Below, in pieces: positions 30,638 through 40,834 of a DNA stretch of 64,000 nt (position 1 is the stretch's first letter; each line of letters starts with the position of its first letter). The stretch lies in contig NZ_LMNL01000034.1 in assembly GCF_001422985.1 (NCBI RefSeq), positions 667,513 to 731,512 on the forward strand, read 5' to 3'. A program made the translations under genes and the position numbers. The notes under the pieces are model-generated. The model searched no databases and was not told where the DNA came from. It saw only the letters and a list, made by a program, of their open reading frames with translations. This DNA comes from Methylobacterium sp. Leaf117 (lineage in GTDB: Bacteria > Pseudomonadota > Alphaproteobacteria > Rhizobiales > Beijerinckiaceae).

Positions 30638-31978
30638 TCACGTGTTCATCGAGTCGAAGAAATCGTTGTTGCTCTTGGTCTGGCGCAGCTTGTCCATCAG
30701 GAACTCGATCGCGTCGGTGACGCCCATCGGGTTGAGGATGCGGCGCAGGACGTAGGTCTTCTTGAGCGCGTCCGGCGGCACCAGGAGCTCTTCCTTGCGG
30801 GTGCCCGAGCGCGTGATGTCGATGGCCGGGAAGATGCGCTTGTCCGAGACCTTGCGGTCGAGAATGATCTCGGAGTTGCCGGTGCCCTTGAACTCCTCGA
30901 AGATCACCTCGTCCATGCGCGAACCGGTGTCGATGAGCGCCGTGGCGATGATCGAGAGCGAACCGCCCTCCTCGATGTTGCGGGCGGCACCGAAGAAGCG
31001 CTTCGGGCGCTGCAGAGCGTTGGCGTCGACGCCGCCGGTCAGCACCTTGCCGGAGGACGGCACGACGGTGTTGTAGGCCCGGCCCAGGCGGGTGATCGAG
31101 TCCAGCAGGATCACCACGTCGCGGCCGTGCTCGACCAAGCGCTTGGCCTTCTCGATCACCATCTCGGCGACCTGCACGTGGCGGGTGGCCGGCTCGTCGA
31201 AGGTCGAGGCGATGACCTCGCCCTTCACCGAGCGGATCATGTCGGTCACTTCCTCGGGGCGCTCGTCGATGAGCAGCACGATGAGGTAGCATTCCGGGTG
31301 ATTGATGGTGATCGACTGCGCGATGTTCTGCATCAGCACGGTCTTGCCGGTGCGCGGCGGCGCCACGATCAGGGCGCGCTGGCCCTTGCCGATCGGGGCC
31401 ACGATGTCGATGATCCGCGGCGAGAAATCCTTCTTCGGCGGATTGTCCAGTTCGAGCTTGAAGCGCTGCGTCGGGAACAGCGGGGTCAGGTTGTCGAAAT
31501 GGACTTTGTGCTTGATCTTCTCCGGGTTCTCGAAGTTGATCGTGTTGACCTTCAGCAGCGCGAAATAGCGCTCGCCGTCCTTGGGACCGCGGATCGGCCC
31601 CTCGACGGTGTCGCCGGTGCGCAGGCCGAAGCGACGGATCTGCGTCGGCGAGATGTAGATGTCGTCGGGACCCGGCAAGTAGTTCGATTCCGACGAGCGC
31701 AGGAAGCCGAACCCGTCCTGCAGCACCTCGCAGGTGCCGGCGCCGATGATCTCGACCTCCTTGGCCGCGAGTTGCTTCAGGATCGCGAACATCAGTTCGG
31801 CTTTGCGCATGGTCGAGGCGTTCTCGACCTCGACCTCTTCGGCGAACGCGATCAGGTCGGTCGGCGTCTTGGACTTGAGGTCCTGAAGCTTGACCTCGCG
31901 CATGCCGTCGAGATCGGCGGCGACGATTCCGCCCTCGACCGGGCTTTCCTCGGGGAGGGCATCGTACTGTGACGTCAT
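30638..31978 (-). CDS. rho: Transcription termination factor Rho
   Basis: The 446-residue RNA helicase has an N-terminal helix bundle and OSB-fold RNA-binding domain (DGFGFLRS, about residues 95-120), and a RecA-type motor with Walker A APPRTGKT, Walker [17 protein letters not shown] and the Q/R loops. ATG 31978 gives a 25-residue N-terminal extension relative to many homologues, which begin [15 protein letters not shown] 31903 is therefore an alternative start. Confidence 0.95.
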   Translation of the reverse strand: MTSQYDALPEESPVEGGIVAADLDGMREVKLQDLKSKTPTDLIAFAEEVEVENASTMRKAELMFAILKQLAAKEVEIIGAGTCEVLQDGFGFLRSSESNYLPGPDDIYISPTQIRRFGLRTGDTVEGPIRGPKDGERYFALLKVNTINFENPEKIKHKVHFDNLTPLFPTQRFKLELDNPPKKDFSPRIIDIVAPIGKGQRALIVAPPRTGKTVLMQNIAQSITINHPECYLIVLLIDERPEEVTDMIRSVKGEVIASTFDEPATRHVQVAEMVIEKAKRLVEHGRDVVILLDSITRLGRAYNTVVPSSGKVLTGGVDANALQRPKRFFGAARNIEEGGSLSIIATALIDTGSRMDEVIFEEFKGTGNSEIILDRKVSDKRIFPAIDITRSGTRKEELLVPPDALKKTYVLRRILNPMGVTDAIEFLMDKLRQTKSNNDFFDSMNT

Positions 31979-32217
31979 GGGGATTCAGAACCGGCGGGAA
32001 GGGCGAGGCGGGGCAGGGAAACAGGAACTGGCAGGTGGGGAGTTTGGTCGCCGGGCGCCGTTTCGGCACCGATCAGGCGGTCCGCTTCCAGGGGAAACGG
32101 CCCCGCGCATCGTCTTAGCGGAGCCTTGGGCTCACGGATGCAACACGGCGTAACGAGGAGAGGCCCTATCGGTAGCGCGTTTCCCGGGTTTTTGCAAGAT
32201 CGCCGCGACGGGGCCTC

Positions 32218-32901
32218 TCAGCGGCGGCGCAGGCGCACGTAGAGGGCTCCGGCGCCGCCATGGTGGCGCGCCGCCTCCTCGAAGCCGAGCACCACGTGGC
32301 GCAGGTCCGGCGCGCGCAGCCAGTGCGGCACGCTGCGGCGGAGCACCCCGCGCTCGGAGAAGGCATCGTCGTAGGTGGGGCCGCCTTTGCCGGTGACCAC
32401 GAGCACATGGGTGTGCCCGGAGGCGCGTGCCCGCATCAGGAAGCCGATCAGCGCGCCGTGCGCCTGGGCCTGATACATCCCGTGCAGGTCGATCCGGGCA
32501 TCGACCTGCAGCGCGCCCCGGCGCAGGGCGAGGCGCACGCGGCGCTCCAGGCCGGGCGCCGGGGCCGGGCTCGGCGCGATCACGGGGGCCGGCGCCGCCG
32601 GCGGCGGGCTCGGTTTCAGGGCGGCGCGCTTGGCCAGCGTCCGGGGCATCGGCTTCGGAGGCATCGGCTTGGGCGGCGCGGGTTTCGGAGGCTCGGATGT
32701 GGCGCCGGCAGCCTTCGCCGCAGCCTTCATCGCAGGAGGCTTCGCAGCGACAGGGGTGCCCACTTCGGTGGCCTCGGCGGCGTTCGCGGCCTTGGGCCGC
32801 CCCGGCCCGCGTCCGCGCAAGGGAGTGATCAGCCGGGCGATCTCACCCCACAGATAGGCGTCCTCGCCGGACAGGCCGCGCGGGCGTCGGGGCGTCTTCA
32901 T
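32218..32901 (-). CDS. Smr/MutS2-domain protein
   Basis: The 227-residue protein has a C-terminal Smr domain (about residues 135-227) with the conserved IDLHGM and VVTGKGG motifs, usually a nucleic-acid nuclease or ribosome-collision-associated domain. An Ala/Pro/Lys-rich linker (about 40-115) includes PKPAPPKPMPPKPMP, another micro-repeat. The start ATG overlaps the mltA stop by four bases (ATGA), so the two are translationally coupled, as in other Rhizobiales. A direct functional link is not known. Confidence 0.85.
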   Translation of the reverse strand: MKTPRRPRGLSGEDAYLWGEIARLITPLRGRGPGRPKAANAAEATEVGTPVAAKPPAMKAAAKAAGATSEPPKPAPPKPMPPKPMPRTLAKRAALKPSPPPAAPAPVIAPSPAPAPGLERRVRLALRRGALQVDARIDLHGMYQAQAHGALIGFLMRARASGHTHVLVVTGKGGPTYDDAFSERGVLRRSVPHWLRAPDLRHVVLGFEEAARHHGGAGALYVRLRRR

Positions 32902-34148
32902 GGCGCGCGGCGGGTCTCGGGGCTGGGCTTCGGGTTGGTTTCGGGTTTGGGCAGCAGCACCACGAACCCGACGGGATCGCGCAGGTTCCCGGCGGCGATG
33001 CCGGCCTCGGCGCCGGTGCCGAGATAGAGGTCGCCGCGGGCCGGGCCGACGATGGCCGAGCCGGTATCGGCGGCGACGACGAGACGCCCCGGATCGGGGG
33101 AGCCGGCGATCCGGCCCTCGAGCCAGAACGGCAGGCCGTAGCGCCACAGGGTGGCGTCGACGGCGAGGTTGCGCCCGGGGCTCAGGGGCACGCCGGCCCC
33201 GCCCGGCGGCCCCAGCGCCGGGTCGTCGATCTCCGCCAGACGGAAGAAGATGTAGGAGGCGTTGGCTCGCATCAGGCGCTTGGCCTGCGCGGGGTTCGCC
33301 CGCAGCCACCCGGTCCAGCGCGCCAGGGTGAGCCCGTCGAGGGGCAGGTGCCCCTCCGCCACGATGAGCTTGCCGATGGAGGTGTAGGGGCGGCCGTTGC
33401 GGCCGTCATAGAGCACCCGGACCGAGCGCCCGTCGGTCAGGCGGACCCGACCCGAGCCCTGGACCTGGAGCACGAACAGGTCGACGGCGTCGCGCAGGTA
33501 GAGGAGGGCCCGCGCGCGGTCGCCCAGTACCCCGTCCTCGATCGCGGCCCGGTCGGGATAGGCCTCGAACCCGTCGCCGACCCGGCGCGCGGCGCGCAGG
33601 GCGGGATCCAGGCCGGGCCGCGTCTCGCCGGGCTCGAGCCCGACGAGGTCGTCGGGGCGGGCCAGCACCGCGGCGGTGAAATCCGGGCTCGGGGTGGCGG
33701 AGCCGACGAGTTCCGGCTCGAAGTAGCCGGTGAGAAAGCCCGTTCGCCGCTCCGGGTTGCCGCCGGCGGCCGGGCGGACGATGCGGTAGGCCGCGAAGGC
33801 TTCGGAAAAGAACCGCGCCGCCTCGGCCTCGGCCACCGTCTTGGTCTCGGGCATGGTCTCGGCCCTGGCACAGGCCGCCGCCAGGGCCTCGGCCGAGCCC
33901 GTGACGGTGGCGGGCTGGGGCGTCGCCGGGCGGGTCCGGCAGGTCCGCCGGAAGGCCGCGAGGGTCGCGGCCGGATCGGCACCGGGAAAGCCCGGCAGGG
34001 CGGCGGTGTCGACCGGCTCCAGAAGGGCATCGCCCACCCGAGACGACTCGCCCACGCGAAACGGCTCGGCCGCGGGGGCGGCCGAGCCGGGGGAGGGGAG
34101 GCTGAGGGCGGCGAGGACAGCCGCCGCTGGACGGGAGAACCGGGTCAC
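32898..34148 (-). CDS. mltA: Membrane-bound lytic murein transglycosylase A
   Basis: The 416-residue periplasmic enzyme cleaves peptidoglycan glycan strands to 1,6-anhydromuramic products. The signal peptide (VTRFSRPAAAVLAALSLPSP...) from GTG 34148 has no clear lipobox. The MltA domain includes TGYFEPELVGS (about residue 155) and the 3D domain near the C-terminus has the catalytic Asp in VVAADTGSAIVGPARGDLYL. The gene is between timA (49-base gap) and the Smr gene (4-base overlap). Confidence 0.9.
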   Translation of the reverse strand: MTRFSRPAAAVLAALSLPSPGSAAPAAEPFRVGESSRVGDALLEPVDTAALPGFPGADPAATLAAFRRTCRTRPATPQPATVTGSAEALAAACARAETMPETKTVAEAEAARFFSEAFAAYRIVRPAAGGNPERRTGFLTGYFEPELVGSATPSPDFTAAVLARPDDLVGLEPGETRPGLDPALRAARRVGDGFEAYPDRAAIEDGVLGDRARALLYLRDAVDLFVLQVQGSGRVRLTDGRSVRVLYDGRNGRPYTSIGKLIVAEGHLPLDGLTLARWTGWLRANPAQAKRLMRANASYIFFRLAEIDDPALGPPGGAGVPLSPGRNLAVDATLWRYGLPFWLEGRIAGSPDPGRLVVAADTGSAIVGPARGDLYLGTGAEAGIAAGNLRDPVGFVVLLPKPETNPKPSPETRRAP

Positions 34149-34197
34149 GCGCGCTCGGGTACCTTGGACACCTTGGGCACCTTGGCGACCGGGCGGC

Positions 34198-34929
34198 TCA
34201 GGCGCCGGCTTCCGTGGCGACGAGCTGCCAGTTCGGGTCGCGGGCGCCGAGCGTCCGGGCGAAGGTCCAGACGTCGGGCACCTCCACCACCGCTTCGGCG
34301 CTGCCATCCGTCACCTGGCCCTGCGCGTCGCGGGTGGCGGTGATGAGGTGCGAGAGGAAGCGCACGGTGACCTGGGCCACGCGGTTCTTGACGTCGACGG
34401 CCACGATCTCGGCCTTGTCGAGGGAGACGAAGGTGGTTTCCACGGTCTCGCGGCGCGCCTCGCGGGCATCGATCTCGCGCTCGAAGCCCTCGCAGACCTC
34501 CCGGGAGAGCAGGCTGCGCAGGGTCTTGCGGTCGCCCTTCGCGAAGGCGATCACGATGGCCTCGTAGGCGCTGCGGGCGCCCTCCACGAAGGCGCGCGGA
34601 TCGAAGGCGGGCTCGACTTGGACGATGGCTTCGAGGCCGTGGGCGATGGCCGAGCCGGGCTCGGCGATGCCGCGCCAGTCGCGCACATCGGTCTTCACCG
34701 CACTCTGGCCGCGATCGGCCTGCGGCTGGGCCCGGTCGGCGCCCGGCAGCCGCACCACGTTGTCGGCCTCGCCGCGCGCGGCCGGCGGCTCGGTGCGGCT
34801 GCGGTCCACCGGCTTGAACGGCGAGCGCTCGGTGCCGGTCTTCTGACCCAGCACCGAGCGCAGGCGCCAGATGACGAAGACCGCCAGGGCGAGAAAGATC
34901 AGGGTCGTCAAGTCGAAGGAGTCCTGCAT
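34198..34929 (-). CDS. Tim44/TimA-domain membrane protein
   Basis: The 243-residue protein has one N-terminal transmembrane segment (TTLIFLALAVFVIWRL, residues 8-23), a charged linker and a C-terminal Tim44-like domain (about 95-243). Bacterial members are called TimA and resemble the mitochondrial import-motor subunit Tim44; their bacterial role is not settled. It starts 563 bases from the divergent secB gene. In many Rhizobiales fxsA lies between them, but here it is absent. Confidence 0.85.
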   Translation of the reverse strand: MQDSFDLTTLIFLALAVFVIWRLRSVLGQKTGTERSPFKPVDRSRTEPPAARGEADNVVRLPGADRAQPQADRGQSAVKTDVRDWRGIAEPGSAIAHGLEAIVQVEPAFDPRAFVEGARSAYEAIVIAFAKGDRKTLRSLLSREVCEGFEREIDAREARRETVETTFVSLDKAEIVAVDVKNRVAQVTVRFLSHLITATRDAQGQVTDGSAEAVVEVPDVWTFARTLGARDPNWQLVATEAGA

Positions 34930-35492
34930 TACCGATCCGATCGTGGCCGTGGCACGAATACGTTACTTCCCGGGGCTCTGGAAACCCGGCCCGGCTCCTC
35001 GGCTGACGTGTCTGTCCGAGTCGCGCTCGACCGGAACGCGCCGAACCGAGCCGCATCCCGCCGAGATCCGTTCAGCCGGAAGACGCTCGACCCCGGTCGC
35101 GCATATCCGCCCATGTCGCGCATTCGCCGGGTCTCGCGCAAGCCGCGGGCCGGCTCGGCGCCTCTCGATGCGGAGATATGGATATCCGGTGCGCCGATTC
35201 CAGGTGAGGGCGCGCGCCTGCGCCGCCTTGACCCGGCCGGGCTGTCCCGAGGGGTTCGGACGGTCGGGTTGTCCAGGGTCAGGTCGTCCGAGCCGGGCCG
35301 AACCCGCCTTCGCCTTGTCCCCTGCGAGCGCGCGTGATAGCGCGCTATCGCGCCAGCCGGGCGGCGAGGGCGTGCCGGTGCGCAGGCCGGTCGACCCGGT
35401 TCCGGGGGCCGGGAGCACCGCTGTCCGAGGCCTCGCCCCCTCAAGATATCGCCCCGCCGCGGACCGAAGACCCAGGAAGAGGACAGAACGCC
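34930..35492. other. 563-bp divergent region between timA and secB
   Basis: No coding feature is convincing. I looked for FxsA-like membrane residues in all frames and saw none. The region has an exact 14-base palindrome GATAGCGCGCTATC at 35336-35349 and promoters are expected at each end; secB has AGGAAGAGGA just upstream of its ATG. Confidence 0.5.
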
Positions 35493-36002
35493 ATGGCCGA
35501 CACTCCGAACCCGAACGGCAACAGTGGCGCCACGGCGCAGCCCGACGACGGAACGCCGACGATCAACGCGCTCGCGCAGTACAGCAAGGATCTCTCCTTC
35601 GAGAATCCGAATGCGCCGCGTTCGCTGCAGCCGCAGGAGACCGGCCCGCAGATCAACATCCAGGTGAACGTCAACGCCAAGCAGATCGCCGAGTTCGACT
35701 TCGAGGTCGACCTGACGCTGGAGGGCGATGCCAAGATCGCCGGTGAGGTGCTGTTCGCCTTCGAGCTGACCTATTCGGGCATCTTCCGCATGCGCAACAT
35801 CCCGGAGGATCAGTTGCATCCGGCCGTGATGATCGAATGCCCGCGCCTGCTCTTCCCCTTCGCACGCCAGATCGTCGCCGAGGCCGTGCGCAACGGCGGC
35901 TTCCCGCCCCTGTACATCGATCCGATCGACTTCGTCGGCCTCTACCGCCAGAAGGCGATGGAATCGCAGGCCCAGGGCGCGACCGGCCCGCTCGCCTCCT
36001 GA
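35493..36002 (+). CDS. secB: Protein-export chaperone SecB
   Basis: The 169-residue homotetrameric chaperone keeps precursor proteins unfolded for SecA. It contains [13 protein letters not shown] (about residues 29-41), [11 protein letters not shown] and [20 protein letters not shown], all family signatures. The low-complexity N-terminus and the C-terminal tail are variable in the family. It is divergent from timA, and transcribed alone. Confidence 0.96.
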   Translation: MADTPNPNGNSGATAQPDDGTPTINALAQYSKDLSFENPNAPRSLQPQETGPQINIQVNVNAKQIAEFDFEVDLTLEGDAKIAGEVLFAFELTYSGIFRMRNIPEDQLHPAVMIECPRLLFPFARQIVAEAVRNGGFPPLYIDPIDFVGLYRQKAMESQAQGATGPLAS

Positions 36003-36504
36003 GGATCTGATCGTCCCGCATCCGCCGGCCCCTTGGCCGGCCCCTTGGCCGGTCGATGCGGGCGGCTGCCACACGTTGCATCGTCGCCGCATCGAACACC
36101 CCTGGATCGCTATAGCGACCGTCGCGCCGCGCCCATTCGGCGTGGCGGCCCGGGACGGAACCGGCGCGGGCCCGCTCCACTGCCGGACTCGCGGGACCCG
36201 CGGAGGATGCGATCGCGCGCAGGGCTTCGGCCGCCGGCTCGCCGCAAGTCCCCGCACTCCGGTGGGCGGCCGCGCGGCCGGGCCGAACCACGACCGGACC
36301 CCGCGGCGGCACCAAGCCTGAAACGGTACCAAGCCTGAAACGGCACGAGGCCTGAATCAGGACGAGATCGGAATTGGATCGAAGAACGGGCTTGGCCGTT
36401 ACTCACGTCCCGTTTCGTCGCGGCCGCCATGACGGCCGGCCGATCTGCGCCGTGGCGCGTTCGGACCCCGAGGCGCCGGCGGATCGCCCCAGCCCCGGAC
36501 GCGT
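36003..36504. other. 502-bp region upstream of MFS gene
   Basis: Apart from the 17-bp array at 36311-36361, the only feature is GC-rich sequence with no recognisable gene, RNA or operator. ATG 36505 is the first family-like start downstream. Confidence 0.4.
36311..36361. repeat. 17-bp tandem repeat, 3 copies
   Basis: Units of ACCAAGCCTGAAACGGT start at 36311, 36328 and 36345. Copy 2 has one change and copy 3 has five; a further degenerate copy may follow to about 36378. Confidence 0.85.
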
Positions 36505-37764
36505 ATGCTCGCCACCCAGCACCTCGCCCTGATCAACGTCTTCACCGGCGACATCCAGGGCGGGCTCGGCCCGTTCCTCGGCACCTGGCTCGCGGAATCC
36601 GCCGCCTGGAGTCCTTCCCGGATCGGCTTCGTCACCACCCTGGCGGGGATCGGCTCGCTCCTCCTCAGCGGCCCCTTCGGCGCCCTGGTCGACCGCCTCG
36701 GCCGGCCCCGGCTGCTGATCGCCCTGGCCTGCGGAGCCATCCTGTGCGGCACCCTGCTGCTGCTGCCGGCGCGGGGCGTCCTCCCGGTCTTCGCCGCGCA
36801 GATGATGGCGGCGGCGGGCGGCACCCTGCTGCTCCCGGCCGTCACGGCCCTGACTCTCGGCATCGTCGGCAAGGACCGCTTCCCGAAGCAGCAGGGCCGC
36901 AACCAAGCCTTCAACCACCTCGGCATCCTGCTGGCAGCCGGCGGCATCAGCCTCGGCACCGGCTGGTTCGGCCCCGCCATCGCCTTCTGGGTGCTCGGCG
37001 GCATGGCGGTGCTGGCCATCGCGGCGACGCTGACGACGCCGGGCCATTGCTACAGCGAGCGCCGGGCCGTGGGCTGGCAGGAGGATGCGGACGACACACC
37101 GGAGCGCGCCGGCCTGCGCAGCATCGTGGCCAACCGCAAGCTCCTGGTGCTGGCCGTGGCGCTGGCGCTGTTCAACCTCGGCAACGGCGGCATGCTCTCG
37201 CTGCTCGGGCAGAAGCTGGTGGCCACCGCGGTCGACGCCACGAGCTGGACCGCCCGCTACGTCATGGTGGCGCAGCTGGTGATGATCCCCGTGGCGCTCT
37301 TCGCCGGATCGCTCGCCGACCGGCGCGGCCGGCGCCAGCTCCTCATCGCCGCCTGCGCGGTGCTGCCGGTCCGCGCCGTGCTCTCGGCCTTCATCGACGA
37401 TCCCCTGTGGCTGATCTCCGCCGAGATCCTCGACGGCGTCGCCTCGGGCATCATCGGCGTCGCGGTGCCGGTGGTGGTCGCCGACCTGACCTGGGGTTCC
37501 GGACGGACCCAGACGGCGCTCGGGTCCCTCAACGCCCTCCAGGGCATCGGCGGCGCCCTCTCGGCCTGGTACGGCGGCCTCGCCCAGGCGGTGCTGGGCT
37601 GGACCGGCGCATTCCTGGCGCTGGGGGCACCCGCCCTCGTCGCCCTCGGCCTCGTTCTGTGGCTCGACACCACCAGCGAGGGCCGGGGCCGCGCGGCGAA
37701 GGGCGGAGCGAAGGCAGCCGAGAAGACCGGGATCGAGCCGGACGCCGACCGGCACGGCGCCTGA
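36505..37764 (+). CDS. MFS transporter
   Basis: This 419-residue protein has about twelve hydrophobic segments and two MFS loop motifs: GALVDRLGRPR (about residue 62) and AGSLADRRGRRQ (about 272), so both halves retain the signature. It is of a drug/sugar-efflux-like type, but the substrate is unknown. The C-terminal tail is charged and Lys-rich. No regulator is adjacent. A small DUF3429 gene follows after 127 bases. Confidence 0.85.
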   Translation: MLATQHLALINVFTGDIQGGLGPFLGTWLAESAAWSPSRIGFVTTLAGIGSLLLSGPFGALVDRLGRPRLLIALACGAILCGTLLLLPARGVLPVFAAQMMAAAGGTLLLPAVTALTLGIVGKDRFPKQQGRNQAFNHLGILLAAGGISLGTGWFGPAIAFWVLGGMAVLAIAATLTTPGHCYSERRAVGWQEDADDTPERAGLRSIVANRKLLVLAVALALFNLGNGGMLSLLGQKLVATAVDATSWTARYVMVAQLVMIPVALFAGSLADRRGRRQLLIAACAVLPVRAVLSAFIDDPLWLISAEILDGVASGIIGVAVPVVVADLTWGSGRTQTALGSLNALQGIGGALSAWYGGLAQAVLGWTGAFLALGAPALVALGLVLWLDTTSEGRGRAAKGGAKAAEKTGIEPDADRHGA

Positions 37765-37891
37765 ACGCCGCGTCGCTCCGGCGCCGATCGCCACCCGGCG
37801 GAACGGCGCCGGTCCGCTTCCGTTGGGCGAGGAGGCCCTGGCGGCGCGCAGGCTCCGGGCGGCGCGGACTCAGCTCTGGAGCGAAGACACG

Positions 37892-38383
37892 ATGGACGAT
37901 CGACCCGACGGCCGAACCTTCCAGGTCACCGAATCGCGCGCCGTGCCCTGGCTCAGCATCGTGTTCGGCTACGGCCCGATGCTGCCCTTCGTGGTCGGCG
38001 CCGCCATCGCCTGGGTCCGGCCCGGCGACACCCTGGGCGAGGCCGCCCTGCTCCTGACCCTCCTGTGGGGCTGCGCCATCCTGCTGTTCCTGTCGGGCGT
38101 GCGCCGCGGACTCAGCTTCCGCACCGAGGGCGGGCCGACCCTCACCCAGATGGCCACCATGATCGGGCTGTTCAGTCTCGGCTTCGTCGCCCTGGCGCTG
38201 GCGATCCTGGACGAGGCGGTGGCCGCGCTGGTCCTGCTCCTCGTCGGATTCGGGGCGATCGCGGTGCTCGACCCGATCGCGGCCCGACGGGGCGAGGCGC
38301 CCCTGTTCTTCGCCCGCCTGCGCCCGGTCCAGATCCCGATCGCGCTCCTCAGCCTCGCGGCCCTCCTGGCCCTGAAACTCTGA
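37892..38383 (+). CDS. DUF3429-family membrane protein
   Basis: The 163-residue protein has about five transmembrane segments starting at residue 18 with the family pattern [18 protein letters not shown]3429 proteins are small inner-membrane proteins of unknown function. ATG 37892 was preferred over an upstream start because similarity begins there. It is between the MFS gene and hisS, all on the plus strand. Confidence 0.75.
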   Translation: MDDRPDGRTFQVTESRAVPWLSIVFGYGPMLPFVVGAAIAWVRPGDTLGEAALLLTLLWGCAILLFLSGVRRGLSFRTEGGPTLTQMATMIGLFSLGFVALALAILDEAVAALVLLLVGFGAIAVLDPIAARRGEAPLFFARLRPVQIPIALLSLAALLALKL

Positions 38384-38477
38384 CGCGCATCCCTGCCGGG
38401 GCCTGCGCGCTTGCCGCTCCCCGCCGCCCGCGATAGAGCCCCCGGGACCCCGAACAGCCCCGACGGACACGCATCCC

Positions 38478-40016
38478 ATGGCCAAGGCCGATTCCAACAA
38501 GGCCGATTCCAACCAGGCCGACTCGAACAAGGCCGACACCCTGAAGCCGCGCCTGCCGCGCGGTTTCGTCGACCGGCGCGCGGACGAGATCGCCGCCCAG
38601 CACCGCATGCTGGAGACGATCCGCCGGAGCTTCGAGCTCTATGGCTTCGAGGCGCTGGAGACGCCGTTCGTGGAGTACACCGAGGCGCTGGGCAAGTTCC
38701 TGCCCGACCTCGACCGGCCGAACGAGGGCGTGTTCTCGTTCCAGGACGACGACGAATCCTGGCTGTCGCTGCGCTACGACCTGACTGCGCCGCTGGCCCG
38801 CCACGTGGCCGAGCACTTCGACGCGATCCCCAAGCCCTACCGGAGCTTTCGCGCCGGCTACGTCTTCCGCAACGAGAAGCCGGGTCCGGGCCGCTTCCGC
38901 CAGTTCATGCAGTTCGATGCCGACATCGTCGGGGCCGGCTCGGTGGCGGCCGATGCAGAGATCTGCATGCTGATGGCCGACACCCTGGAGAAGCTCGGGC
39001 TCACCGGGCAGTACGTGGTCAAGGTCAACAACCGGAAGGTGCTCGACGGGCTGATGGAGTCGATCGGGCTCAGCGGTCCCGACAAGGCCGGGCAGCGCCT
39101 GACCGTGCTGCGCGCCATCGACAAGCTGGATCGCCTCGGCGATGCCGGCGTGCGCGAATTGCTGGGCGCCGGCCGCAAGGACGAGAGCGGCGACTTCACC
39201 AAGGGGGCCGGGCTGGCCGATGAGGCGATCGGCCGGGTGCTCGCCTTCACCGGCTGGACCGGCCCCGGATCGGCCCCGGCCGAGACCGCCACCACGCTGG
39301 CGAATTTCGAAACCTCCCTGGCGGGCAGCGCCATCGGGCTGGAGGGCGTGCGCGAACTCGCCGACATGGCCGCCCTGTTCGCCGCGGCCGGCTACGATGC
39401 CCGCATCCGCATCGACCCTTCCGTCGTGCGCGGGCTCGAATACTACACCGGCCCGGTCTACGAGGCGGAGCTGACCTTCCCGGTCACCAACGACGAAGGC
39501 CAGGTGGTGCGCTTCGGCTCGGTCTCGGGCGGCGGCCGCTACGACGGCCTCGTGGGGCGTTTCCGCAGTGAGCCGGTGCCGGCGACCGGCTTCTCCATCG
39601 GCGTCTCGCGCCTGTTCTCGGCCCTGCAACTGGTGAAGAGCCCGCTCCTGGACGGCCTTGCCAAGCCCGGCCCGGTGGTGGTGCTGGTGCTCGATCGGGA
39701 CAACATCGCCGATTACCAGCGCCTCGTCGCGTCCCTGCGGGAGGCCGGCATCCGGGCCGAGCTCTATCTCGGCGGCTCGGGCATGAAGGCGCAGATGAAA
39801 TATGCCGACCGGCGCGGCAGCCCGTGCGCCATCATCCAGGGCTCGAACGAGCGCGAGGCCGGCGAGGTCCAGATCAAGGACCTGATCGAGGGGGCCAAGG
39901 CCGCGGCCGCCATCACCAGCAACGCCGAGTGGAAGGCCGCGCGCCCGGCCCAGTTCTCGGTGCCGGTGGCCGAGATGGTCGAGCGGGTGCGCGAGGTCCT
40001 GGGGCGCCACTTCTGA
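38478..40016 (+). CDS. hisS: Histidyl-tRNA synthetase
   Basis: The 512-residue class II synthetase charges tRNA-His. Motif 2 is [19 protein letters not shown] (about residues 118-136), the histidine signature is [12 protein letters not shown] (about 318-329), and motif 3 is GGRYDGLVG. The first 20 residues are a repeat of a KADSN-type pentapeptide ([20 protein letters not shown]), coded by repeated 12-18 base units at 38480-38535, a likely recent extension. A C-terminal anticodon-binding domain follows. Confidence 0.95.
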   Translation: MAKADSNKADSNQADSNKADTLKPRLPRGFVDRRADEIAAQHRMLETIRRSFELYGFEALETPFVEYTEALGKFLPDLDRPNEGVFSFQDDDESWLSLRYDLTAPLARHVAEHFDAIPKPYRSFRAGYVFRNEKPGPGRFRQFMQFDADIVGAGSVAADAEICMLMADTLEKLGLTGQYVVKVNNRKVLDGLMESIGLSGPDKAGQRLTVLRAIDKLDRLGDAGVRELLGAGRKDESGDFTKGAGLADEAIGRVLAFTGWTGPGSAPAETATTLANFETSLAGSAIGLEGVRELADMAALFAAAGYDARIRIDPSVVRGLEYYTGPVYEAELTFPVTNDEGQVVRFGSVSGGGRYDGLVGRFRSEPVPATGFSIGVSRLFSALQLVKSPLLDGLAKPGPVVVLVLDRDNIADYQRLVASLREAGIRAELYLGGSGMKAQMKYADRRGSPCAIIQGSNEREAGEVQIKDLIEGAKAAAAITSNAEWKAARPAQFSVPVAEMVERVREVLGRHF

Positions 40017-40054
40017 GGCCCCGGGCTTCGCCTATCCAGGGTCGCGACATCGCC

Positions 40055-40190
40055 GCGTGTCCCCCCTCCGCCCTGTGGGGGGGGGCAGCGGTGGGAGCGG
40101 TTGGGTGACCCATTGCCGGCTGAGGCGCGCGGAACCACCCCCACCTCCAAACTCCTCCCCACGAGGGGGGGGGGGAGGAGAGCCGCGCCG
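40055..40190. repeat. C/G-rich REP-like intergenic element
   Basis: The element has two blocks: CCCCCC...GGGGGGGGG at 40060-40085 (nine G) and CTCCTCCCC paired with GGGGAGGAG at 40152-40180 with an 11-G run (40165-40175). The outer parts, around GCGGTGGGAGCGG and CCACCCCCACC, are also complementary. It lies between hisS and ohr (convergent). Similar C/G-rich elements are at 5496-5520 and 19121-19165. Confidence 0.5.
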
Positions 40191-40230
40191 AGCCTGCACG
40201 CTTGAACAGGAGGGCCACCCGGACCGGCGA

Positions 40231-40653
40231 TCAGGCGACCGAGATGTCGACCTGGATGTTGCCGCGGGTGGCGTGCGAGTACGGGCACACCACGTCGGCG
40301 CGCTTCACCAGATCCTCGGCCACCGCCCGGTCGAGGCCCGGCAGGGTCGCCTTCAGGGCCACCACGAGGCCGAAGCCGGTGCCGTCGTCGCGCGGGCCGA
40401 TACCGACGCTGGACTCGATCTTGGACTCCTCCGAGACCTGGATCTTGTCCTTGCCGGCCACGAACTTGATCGCGCCGAGGAAGCAGGCGGCGTAGCCGGC
40501 CGCGAAGAGCTGCTCCGGGTTGGTGCCGGCGCCACCGCCGCCGCCAAGCTCCTTCGGCGTCGAGAGCTTGACGTCCACCTTGGAATCGTCGGTCGCGGCG
40601 GAGCCTTCACGGCCGCCGGTGGCATGGGCGTGGGCGGTGTAGAGTGCCTTCAT
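40231..40653 (-). CDS. ohr: Organic hydroperoxide resistance protein Ohr
   Basis: The 140-residue thiol peroxidase reduces organic hydroperoxides using two active-site Cys, Cys57 (YAACFLGA) and Cys123 (VVCPYSHATRGN), with lipoylated proteins as reductant in known cases. Length and both motifs are normal. It is divergent from ohrR, and two OhrR-type operators lie in the gap, so peroxide induction by OhrR oxidation is expected. Confidence 0.96.
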   Translation of the reverse strand: MKALYTAHAHATGGREGSAATDDSKVDVKLSTPKELGGGGGAGTNPEQLFAAGYAACFLGAIKFVAGKDKIQVSEESKIESSVGIGPRDDGTGFGLVVALKATLPGLDRAVAEDLVKRADVVCPYSHATRGNIQVDISVA

Positions 40654-40712
40654 GGGTATCTCTCCTGAAGCTCGGACGAACGGATCGGGCGCGGTCCCGC
40701 TTCGACGTTTTC

Positions 40713-40764
40713 GATTGCGCGCAATCTAGTTATTTCCTCGCATAGGACTTGATTGTGCGCAATA
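40713..40764. promoter_or_regulatory. Two OhrR operator boxes
   Basis: Box 1 is GATTGCGCGCAATC (40713-40726), a perfect 14-base palindrome; box 2 is ATTGTGCGCAAT (40752-40763). Both fit the ATTGYGCGCAAT core of OhrR operators. They are 38-39 bases apart, centre to centre, between ohr and ohrR. Confidence 0.9.
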
Positions 40765-40834
40765 TGAAATTTGCATAAGACCATGATATCGCGTCGGCTT
40801 CGGTGCGATGCGCAGCGCGAAGGAAAGCCTCATC

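Noticed and set aside
34930-35492. Hidden small gene in the timA/secB gap
   Set aside because: No frame has recognisable coding content, a ribosome-binding site and family signatures together.
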